A DNA stretch of 8,184 nucleotides from DATMFV01 sp964651005 (lineage in GTDB: Bacteria; Verrucomicrobiota; Verrucomicrobiia; Chthoniobacterales; Chthoniobacteraceae), in contig CAZYVL010000109.1 of NCBI GenBank assembly GCA_964651005.1, positions 1 through 8,184 of the forward strand, read 5' to 3'. The notes under the pieces are model-generated. The model had not been told where the DNA came from. It did no database searches and saw only the letters and a list, made by a program, of their open reading frames with translations. The translations under genes were made by a program, and so were the position numbers. Of the stretch, positions 1 through 5,352 are shown in pieces. Position 1 is the first letter of the stretch. Each line of letters starts with the position of its first letter.

Positions 1-976
1 TCGCCTCCACTCCGATCTTCATGCCGGAGTACGGTTTATAGGGGCTGTTGGAGAGCACGTGGTTTTTATGGGCGAACTGAGCCGCGGCGGCCGCGCGACC
101 GCTTCTGAGGCATTGATCCTTGATCGCCGTGGGCATTCCGTAGGCAATTTTCCAGATCGATCCGTCGAGGAACTGGACGTCCCAGGCTTTCCCGTCCGGA
201 TAGGCTTCGCGGAGCTGGGCTTCCGTTCCGCTTGGGGTGCTCATGGTTTCGGTCGCCCGTCCCTGTCCGTTGGCAAAGTAGATATTCGGATCATACTTGC
301 CGATCTTATCGACGCTTTTGACTTGTTGCCCCGTATAGGTCGCCAAAGCCTGGTTCATCAACTGCTGGCCCATCGCATGGTTTCCGGCGGCAGATGCTCC
401 AAGGCCCGCCCCGGCGAGAACGACACCGGTCGCCTGGCCTGCCGTCATTTTTCTGGAGCTTTTTGTAAGGCTCCCCACCTCGGCCTTGATCTTCTCCAGG
501 ATCTCTTCGTCGGGTTGATTGCTGGAATGCGAAAGGATGGCATTCCTGAAGCTCAGGGCCTCCATGCGGAGTCCCGCCTGAGTGGATTTCAAGGAGACGG
601 CCCCTTTGGTTTTCAGTCCAAACGCCCAGGCTCCGCCGCCCGAAACGGTTTGGTTTTCACCCAGCGTCACGGCAAGTTCGTTGGGAGAAACTTGGACCCA
701 TGTGAGCGGGCTTCGAGTGATTCGGTGGGAGTTGCCAATCAGGACCGGCCCAAAAAGGTCCGAAGTGACAGCCATTCCCGAACCGTCGGGCCGCAGAATG
801 ATCGCCTGGGGAGGGGCTCCGTACGGCCCCTGATATCGCCCTGTCCACGTCCCGGTCCATTCTTTGCCAGAGAGCGGCTGGGGCGGCGCCAAGGGAATAT
901 TGGACCGGAGGGGGGCGCAGCCTGGCAGCGCCAGGAGCAGGGGGGCCAGAAAGAAGCAAAGGCGGGAGATTTTCAT
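1..976 (-). CDS. Putative outer-membrane lipoprotein, 3' end beyond the window
   Basis: This is an open frame of 325 codons from the ATG at 976 down to the left edge with no stop, so the C-terminus is missing. The first 20 residues form a lipoprotein signal: Lys2 and Arg5, a Leu/Ala/Phe-rich core, then L-P-G-C with the lipidation Cys at residue 20 (Pro at -2 is unusual but tolerated). A Pro-rich linker (21-36) follows, then a Trp/Gly-rich segment (T-W-T-G-R-Y, about 41-48) that looks like a small beta domain. Residues 183-200 are a Gly/Ala-rich stretch resembling a glycine zipper. Residues 267-281 (W-D-V-Q-F-L-D-G-S-I-W-K) look like a beta hairpin. I do not recognise the family. No Shine-Dalgarno is visible before the ATG. 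The gene lies 231 bases downstream of the fic-like gene on the same strand. The reading frame and lipobox are clear; the function is unknown. Confidence 0.75.
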   Translation of the reverse strand, partial: MKISRLCFFLAPLLLALPGCAPLRSNIPLAPPQPLSGKEWTGTWTGRYQGPYGAPPQAIILRPDGSGMAVTSDLFGPVLIGNSHRITRSPLTWVQVSPNELAVTLGENQTVSGGGAWAFGLKTKGAVSLKSTQAGLRMEALSFRNAILSHSSNQPDEEILEKIKAEVGSLTKSSRKMTAGQATGVVLAGAGLGASAAGNHAMGQQLMNQALATYTGQQVKSVDKIGKYDPNIYFANGQGRATETMSTPSGTEAQLREAYPDGKAWDVQFLDGSIWKIAYGMPTAIKDQCLRSGRAAAAAQFAHKNHVLSNSPYKPYSGMKIGVEA

Positions 977-1207
977 ACCGGTTGCAAAGGGGGGGAGTCT
1001 TCGATAAGAGCGGATAGCCTAAATACCGGTATCCCGGCGCGGGATGGGATTGGATCAGCCTTCCCCAAGCAGGTCGAGAGCGATTTCAGGCTCTCAGGCA
1101 GTTTCCGCGAGCGCGACGCCGACCCACATGAAACATGAGCCGCGTCTCCCGAACCGCTGCCATCGCCTTGCGTCTTGCGGCGCGGCGAACGGAGGGGATG
1201 GAGCCGT
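977..1207. other. Intergenic gap between lipoprotein and Fic genes
   Basis: These 231 bases lie between two minus-strand genes. I see no convincing gene; the frames that cross it run antisense to, or out of frame with, the neighbours. Near the lipoprotein start the gap holds two short palindromes (1023-1045, listed separately). No U-tract terminator for the fic-like gene and no clear sigma70 promoter for the lipoprotein gene could be picked out. Confidence 0.6.
1023..1045. promoter_or_regulatory. Overlapping palindromes upstream of the lipoprotein gene
   Basis: Two perfect inverted repeats overlap here: ATACCGGTAT (1023-1032) and ATCCCG-gcg-CGGGAT (1031-1045). The 8-mer ATACCGGT of the first recurs at 975-982, across the lipoprotein start codon, exactly 48 bases away. 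The arrangement would fit an operator bound at two sites near the promoter and start of the minus-strand lipoprotein gene. The second palindrome could instead form a small RNA hairpin, but no run of T follows it on either strand, so it is not a standard terminator. The regulatory role is inferred. Confidence 0.3.
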
Positions 1208-2383
1208 TCAAGAAAGGATGTGCGAAGGTTTTGGGCGGGTAATCTCCAGCACGGGAGCGGCAATGAAGAGGCGGTTGCGCTTTTGCAAAGTGGCTTCCTT
1301 CAGCAAACCGTGTTTCTCCCAGAAATTGACCGCCTTGGACACGTTCTGGAAACTCTCGTTGTGCCGCTCCGCGTGGTGGGTAATGGAGAGCATGGGGGTG
1401 GCGAAAACGGCGTCGAGCACGCCAGCGCAAGCGCCTGGCACCCGCTTTTCCCGGTCCATCAGGCGACGAAAACCGTGATAGAGATCAACCAGCGCGCGAG
1501 TATCCGTCAAGGCTTTGCGTGCCGTCTCGCGAACGCCGGAAAGAAAGTAGAAAATCCACTCCCTCCAGGCTCCCTCGGTGCTGACCGCGAGCAGGTTGCG
1601 ATAATAATCCTCGCGATGGCGCTCGAAGAAAACAGAAAGGTAAAGCAGCGGCTCGGAAAGAATCCCACGGGCACAGAGGAACAGAGTAATCAACAACCGC
1701 CCTATGCGGCCATTGCCATCCAGGAAAGGATGGATTGCTTCAAACTGGTAATGCAGTAGCGCAATTTTCACCAAATCCGGCTCGCGGCTCACGGCGTGAA
1801 GGTAGTTTTCCCAGGCGGAAAGCATTTCGTTGAGCCGATGAGGCGGTGGCGGGATGAACGTGGCCGTAGACAGCGTGGAGCCGGGGCGGCCGATCCAGTT
1901 CTGGCTCCGGCGGTATTCTCCCGGAGTTTTGGAGGAATCCCCCCCGCGCACATCGCGCAGCAGGATGGCGTGGATCTCCTGGATTAGCCGCGTGCTGATC
2001 GGTAGCTCTTCGAGACGTCTCAGACCCGTTTCAAGGGCGAGAATGTGATTGGAGACTTCGCGAACCGAAGATCGCTCCGGCGCCGCTTCAGGGTGAATAT
2101 CGAAGAGCAGCAAATCCTCCATCTCGGCGTAAGTGTCCTCGATCAGGGAGCTGAGAACCGCTTCCCGCCGCAAATAGGGGCGAATTAACAGATGCGGATT
2201 TGGCAGCAACCGACCAGCTCCGCTGAGTTCCGCAACCGCCCGATCCGCCTCGGAAAGCAGGGTCGCGAGTTCCCAGTCAATCGGAAGCTCGGGAGGCAAA
2301 GGGGGCGGCACAAAAGCGAAGTGCCCTCCTTGCTGCCGCTGGCAATGCAGCCGCCGGGATTCGTGAAAGTGCTCAGGTGTCAT
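1208..2383 (-). CDS. Fic-domain protein, probable AMP-transferase (class II, autoinhibited)
   Basis: Fic enzymes usually move AMP from ATP onto a hydroxyl side chain of a target protein. From the ATG at 2383 this one is 391 residues. An N-terminal Fic_N-type region opens with F-V-P-P-P-L-P-P (about 24-31) and carries the inhibitory helix S-S-L-I-E-D (78-83), in which Glu82 is the expected inhibitory residue. The Fic core has the substrate flap (about 166-180) and the full catalytic motif H-P-F-L-D-G-N-G-R-I-G-R with His218, Asp222, Asn224, Arg226 and Arg229. The C-terminus (about 320-382) looks like a winged helix, which is common in this Fic class. The usual Gly/Asn after the inhibitory Glu is Asp83. 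A TTG at 2413, preceded by AAGG at a good distance, would add ten residues; the ATG fits the family's usual N-terminus better. The stop is TGA at 1210-1208. No antitoxin gene is adjacent, as expected when the inhibitory helix is in the same chain. The target is unknown. Confidence 0.93.
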   Translation of the reverse strand: MTPEHFHESRRLHCQRQQGGHFAFVPPPLPPELPIDWELATLLSEADRAVAELSGAGRLLPNPHLLIRPYLRREAVLSSLIEDTYAEMEDLLLFDIHPEAAPERSSVREVSNHILALETGLRRLEELPISTRLIQEIHAILLRDVRGGDSSKTPGEYRRSQNWIGRPGSTLSTATFIPPPPHRLNEMLSAWENYLHAVSREPDLVKIALLHYQFEAIHPFLDGNGRIGRLLITLFLCARGILSEPLLYLSVFFERHREDYYRNLLAVSTEGAWREWIFYFLSGVRETARKALTDTRALVDLYHGFRRLMDREKRVPGACAGVLDAVFATPMLSITHHAERHNESFQNVSKAVNFWEKHGLLKEATLQKRNRLFIAAPVLEITRPKPSHILS

Positions 2384-2800
2384 ATTTCGCGGAACGGAAG
2401 ATTTGGCGAACAATATGCGCCTTATTTAAGGGAGTGCAAGTTTGATTAAACAGCAGAGCCTTTTGTTCGCTAAAACGCCTTTTCGGCGAATAAGGCCTTC
2501 ATTGAGCAGGTTCAAGGGACGCTCTGAGTTCCAGGTCCTCGGTGCAAGGGGCTTCGCCCGAAAAAGAGAGGATTGAGCATCCTGATAAAGATTTGCAGCG
2601 CCAGGAGCGTCGCGCCCGGTCGGTTCCCGCTCGGCTCTCGGTTTTTCCCCATTATCCCGGGTTTTTCCGTTCTTCAGGCTTTCCCCGGGGAAGAAGGTGC
2701 CTGGTGCGCGGTGCAATCCTTCTGGATATTTCCCAGGATGAAAAATTTCAATGAAAAAAGATTGCGTATTTCTGCGTAGCGGCTATCAACTCACCCTCCT
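2384..2800. other. Divergent intergenic region, no gene recognised
   Basis: About 417 bases separate the minus-strand fic-like gene from the plus-strand PEP-CTERM gene. Short frames exist on both strands (up to about 96 codons), but none shows a recognisable motif or a convincing start, so none is called. Visible structure includes a CGCC-ttttc-GGCG hairpin flanked by TTCGC/GCGAA at about 2468-2492, a perfect 12-base palindrome TTCCCCGGGGAA at 2681-2692, and an A/T-rich stretch (2735-2775) with the inverted repeat TGAAA-aa-TTTCA (2739-2750). The A/T-rich stretch just before the PEP-CTERM gene is the best place for its promoter; TTGCGT (2762-2767) and TATCAA (2784-2789), 16 bases apart, are a weak candidate pair. 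Confidence 0.5.
2410..2439 (-). promoter_or_regulatory. Possible sigma70-like promoter for the Fic gene
   Basis: On the minus strand TTGCAC (2439-2434) is followed after 18 bases by TATTGT (2415-2410), 3/6 and 4/6 matches to the -35 and -10 consensus. Transcription would begin near 2403, about 20 bases before the ATG at 2383 but after the alternative TTG at 2413, so this promoter would support the ATG start. The matches are weak and the call rests on position. Confidence 0.22.
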
Positions 2801-3637
2801 ATGGAAATTGCCATCAATAAATTCAAGTCGAACGCCAGGCGTGTCTTATTGACCGCTTCCATTGCAGGGCTGCTTCCCGGCATTGCCTCCGCTGCCTCAC
2901 TGGACGTTTATATCTCCTCGCCGATCCAGCAGAGCACTTTCGTCCAGGATGCCCGGACGGAGACGTTCGATTCGCTCACGGCCAACACGCCGATCACCGG
3001 GACCTACAACTCCAACGTGGGCACCTACACGTTCACCGATGCCGCACAGGTGGTTGGCGCGAACGAATTCGGCGGTGCCGACGGGACGAACTACATCTCC
3101 ATCGGCGCGCAGTCCGGCACGACAACGCCGTACACGCTCAACCTGAAATCCGAGGCGAACTACTTCGGCTTCTGGTGGTCGGCAGGCGACGGGGAGAACG
3201 GCGTCTCCCTTTACTACGACGATATTTTCCTAGCCCGCTTCAGCACCAAGGACATCCTGACGCTGCTTGAGAACCCGAGCGTCACCGCAGTGGACGGCAC
3301 GGTTTACGACTCCACCGAGTATTTCGGCAACCCGAATATCCTGGATGGCGAAAACAACTCCAGCCAGCCGTACGCGTACGTGAACATCTTCTCCAACGGG
3401 TTGAAGTTCAACAAGATCATCTTCGACAACAGCAATACGACGAGCACCGGGTTCGAGACGGACAACCACAGCATGTTCAACGGAAGCTCCACGCCTGTCC
3501 CCGAGGATAGCAGCGTCTTCGTGCAGGAGCTGCCGCCGCAGGCCGTTCCGGAGCCGGGGGCGACCACGCTCCTGCTGATCGCCGGGGCGGGGCTGCTCTA
3601 CCGGATGGCGCGCTCCCGCAAAGCGGCGCGCGCCTAA
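2801..3637 (+). CDS. PEP-CTERM exosortase-dependent surface protein, Npun_F0296-like
   Basis: A complete 278-residue exported protein. Residues 1-32 are a Sec signal peptide: basic N-terminus with Lys and Arg, hydrophobic core, and probable cleavage after A-S-A near residue 31. The mature part is Asn/Thr/Ser/Gly-rich and acidic. It includes N-Y-F-G-F-W-W-S-A-G-D, Y-F-G-N-P-N, Q-P-Y-A-Y-V-N and G-F-E-T-D-N-H, which I recognise from memory as marks of the Npun_F0296 family of exosortase-dependent surface proteins. The C-terminus is a textbook PEP-CTERM signal: V-P-E-P-G, a transmembrane helix (about 253-268) and a basic tail (R-M-A-R-S-R-K). In such proteins the helix is removed by an exosortase after export and the protein ends up at the surface or in extracellular matrix; no exosortase gene is in this window. 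No Shine-Dalgarno precedes the ATG; the bases just before it are pyrimidine-rich (CCCTCCT). The molecular role of the family is unknown. Confidence 0.9.
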   Translation: MEIAINKFKSNARRVLLTASIAGLLPGIASAASLDVYISSPIQQSTFVQDARTETFDSLTANTPITGTYNSNVGTYTFTDAAQVVGANEFGGADGTNYISIGAQSGTTTPYTLNLKSEANYFGFWWSAGDGENGVSLYYDDIFLARFSTKDILTLLENPSVTAVDGTVYDSTEYFGNPNILDGENNSSQPYAYVNIFSNGLKFNKIIFDNSNTTSTGFETDNHSMFNGSSTPVPEDSSVFVQELPPQAVPEPGATTLLLIAGAGLLYRMARSRKAARA

Positions 3638-3665
3638 GGGAAGCATGGGGCCGAGAGGCCAGGGA

Positions 3666-3692
3666 GCAGCGGGGGCTTCCCCGTAGGGCTGC
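3666..3692 (+). terminator. Bulged hairpin after the PEP-CTERM gene, possible terminator
   Basis: GCAGC (3666-3670) pairs with GCTGC (3688-3692), and inside it GGGG pairs with CCCC around a CTT loop, leaving GTAGG as a one-sided bulge. It begins 28 bases after the PEP-CTERM stop codon. No T-run follows directly; the next one is TTTTT at 3721-3725, without a strong stem before it. The hairpin could stabilise or end the upstream transcript, but it is not a classical intrinsic terminator. Confidence 0.25.
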
Positions 3693-3740
3693 CGAAAGAT
3701 TGGCCGTTGCGGGGTGGCGGTTTTTGCGTAGTCTACGGGC

Positions 3741-3788
3741 TCGCTGATGAAATGAAGCCGTCGGAAAGTGCGGTTGCTTCATCTGCGA
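3741..3788. repeat. Imperfect inverted repeat upstream of the active HtrA gene
   Basis: TCGC-t-GATGAA (3741-3751) is matched by TTCATC-t-GCGA (3778-3788), and ATGAAGC (3752-3758) is a perfect inverted repeat of GCTTCAT (3776-3782), so the two halves offer alternative pairings. The element ends 19 bases before the ATG at 3807. It covers an in-frame GTG at 3768 that could otherwise serve as a start adding 13 residues. It could be a 5'-UTR stem-loop or an operator for the protease gene. Confidence 0.4.
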
Positions 3789-3806
3789 GTCCTCAGCCGC
3801 CCCATC

Positions 3807-5279
3807 ATGCGATCCATGCGATATTTCGCCCCGCTCCTCCTCTTTTTGCTGGCGTTCCAACTCCGGGTATCCGGCGTCGCGATCCCGGAAATCCGCAAAA
3901 GCCTCGTCCGGATCTCCACCACCTCGCAGGAACCCAACTACCGCATCCCGTGGGCGTCGGGCAGCGTGAGCGGGGGGACGGGGGCGGGGTTCGTGATCGA
4001 GGGGCACCGCATCCTGACGAACGCCCATGTCGTCAGCAACGCCCGCTTCCTGACGCTGAAACGGGAGAACGACCCGAAGAACTACATCGCCCGGGTCGAG
4101 CACATTGGCCACGACTGCGATCTCGCGGTGCTGAAGGTGGACGACCCGAAGTTCTTCGACGGGACGGCTCCCCTCCCCTTCAGCACGAAGATCCCGCAGA
4201 TCGAGTCGTCGGTTTCGGTGTACGGCTACCCGATTGGCGGGGAGCGGCTTTCCGTGACGACGGGGGTGGTCTCGCGGGTGGACTTCCAGGTCTATTCCCA
4301 CTCCGGGGTGGACGCGCACCTCACGATCCAGACCAACGCGGCGATCAACCCGGGCAACAGCGGCGGCCCGGTCCTTCAGGATGACAAGGTGGTCGGCGTC
4401 GCCTTTCAGGGGTATAGCGGCGACGTGGCGCAGAATGTCGGCTACATGATTCCGACCTCCGTGGTGGAGCGTTTCCTCAAGGACATCGCCGACGGCACTT
4501 ATGACCGGTACATGGACCTCTGCATCGGCACGTTTCCGCTCATCAACCCGGCGCAGCGGCGCGCGCTCGGCCTGGCGGATGAGAAGACGGGAATCCTCGT
4601 CTCGGATGTGGTCACGGGGGGCGCTTCCGACGGGGTGTTGAAGCCGGGCGATGTAATCCTCGGCGTGGATGGGCACGAGGTGGAGTCCGACGGGTTTGTG
4701 GAGCTCGATGGCGAGCGCGTGAAGATGCCGGAGATCGTGGAGCGGAAGTTCCGGGGCGAGAGTGTCGATCTCCGCATCCTGCGCGAGAAAAAGGAGAGCA
4801 ACGTCCGCGTGACTTTCGACAAGGCGTTGCCTTACCGCATCCAGGCCAACCAGTACGGCGTCCAGCCCCGGTATGTGCTCTTCGGCGGGCTGCTCTTCCA
4901 GCCGCTTTCGTCCGATTTCCTGGACGCCTACCGCATTGACGACCTCCGCGTCCGCTTCTTCTACAACCACTTCCTGAGCGACGAAATCTTCCGCGAGCAC
5001 CCGGAGATCCTCATCTTGAGCGCGATCCTGCCCGACCCGATCAACACCTACCTCGACGACCTCAAGGACGGGATCGTGGATGAGGTCAACGGCGTGAAGA
5101 TCAAGACCCTCAAGGAGCTTTCCGAGGCATTCGCCAAGCCCGCCGGGGATTATGTCATCAAGATGATCGGGCAGGAGCGCCCGATCGTTCTGGAGCGCGC
5201 CGCCGTGGAGGCGGCCCGGCAGCGCATCCTAACGCGCTACAATGTCCGCGCGGAACAAAACCTGAGCGATACGCCTTAG
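3807..5279 (+). CDS. HtrA/Deg-type serine protease with PDZ and Deg9-like C-terminal domain
   Basis: This is probably an active envelope protease that degrades misfolded or specific exported proteins. From the ATG at 3807 it is 490 residues. A signal peptide or membrane anchor (core about 7-17) ends near V-S-G-V-A. The trypsin-like domain spans about 27-225. The triad is complete: His74 in L-T-N-A-H-V-V, Asp105 in H-D-C-D-L-A-V, and Ser185 in N-P-G-N-S-G-G-P. The G-Y-P-I-G-G loop is also present. A PDZ domain follows (about 260-337, with K-P-G-D-V-I-L-G-V-D-G). Residues about 350-477 form a second PDZ-like domain of the plant Deg9 type (Pfam PDZ_3, from memory), beginning R-Y-V-L-F-G-G-L-L-F. 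Downstream in-frame ATG 3816 would also keep the signal; GTG 3768 adds residues that do not look like a better signal. No Shine-Dalgarno is seen. An inactive paralogue begins 73 bases downstream, probably in the same transcript. Confidence 0.93.
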   Translation: MRSMRYFAPLLLFLLAFQLRVSGVAIPEIRKSLVRISTTSQEPNYRIPWASGSVSGGTGAGFVIEGHRILTNAHVVSNARFLTLKRENDPKNYIARVEHIGHDCDLAVLKVDDPKFFDGTAPLPFSTKIPQIESSVSVYGYPIGGERLSVTTGVVSRVDFQVYSHSGVDAHLTIQTNAAINPGNSGGPVLQDDKVVGVAFQGYSGDVAQNVGYMIPTSVVERFLKDIADGTYDRYMDLCIGTFPLINPAQRRALGLADEKTGILVSDVVTGGASDGVLKPGDVILGVDGHEVESDGFVELDGERVKMPEIVERKFRGESVDLRILREKKESNVRVTFDKALPYRIQANQYGVQPRYVLFGGLLFQPLSSDFLDAYRIDDLRVRFFYNHFLSDEIFREHPEILILSAILPDPINTYLDDLKDGIVDEVNGVKIKTLKELSEAFAKPAGDYVIKMIGQERPIVLERAAVEAARQRILTRYNVRAEQNLSDTP

Positions 5280-5352
5280 CCTCCAAAGCCCAAGCCCGCC
5301 CAAGCCCGCCGCCCGATCCTCCAGCCTCTTTCGCAACCGCTTTCCGCGCCCC
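5280..5352 (+). other. Gap between the two HtrA-like genes with a 10-base tandem repeat
   Basis: The 73 bases between the paralogues hold two exact copies of CAAGCCCGCC (5291-5300 and 5301-5310). The rest is C-rich. There is no terminator hairpin with a T-run and no Shine-Dalgarno before the next ATG, so the two genes are likely co-transcribed. The repeat may be slippage in C-rich DNA. Confidence 0.5.

Noticed and set aside
59..1138. A 359-codon plus-strand frame over the lipoprotein gene
   Set aside because: The minus strand has a lipoprotein signal and sensible protein composition through the same bases, while the plus frame is low in recognisable features and crosses the intergenic gap.
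2426..2716. Small minus-strand and plus-strand frames in the divergent gap (70-96 codons)
   Set aside because: No motif, no convincing start, and composition like translated non-coding DNA; could not be supported as genes.
3768..3806. GTG at 3768 as the start of the HtrA gene
   Set aside because: The added 13 residues are not needed for the signal peptide and lie inside the inverted repeat; ATG 3807 gives a normal exported N-terminus.
3477..5000. A 507-codon open frame on the minus strand opposite the active HtrA gene
   Set aside because: It is very rich in Arg, His, Ala and Glu with no recognisable domain, lies opposite a clear protease gene, and is what a GC-rich gene leaves in its antisense frame.
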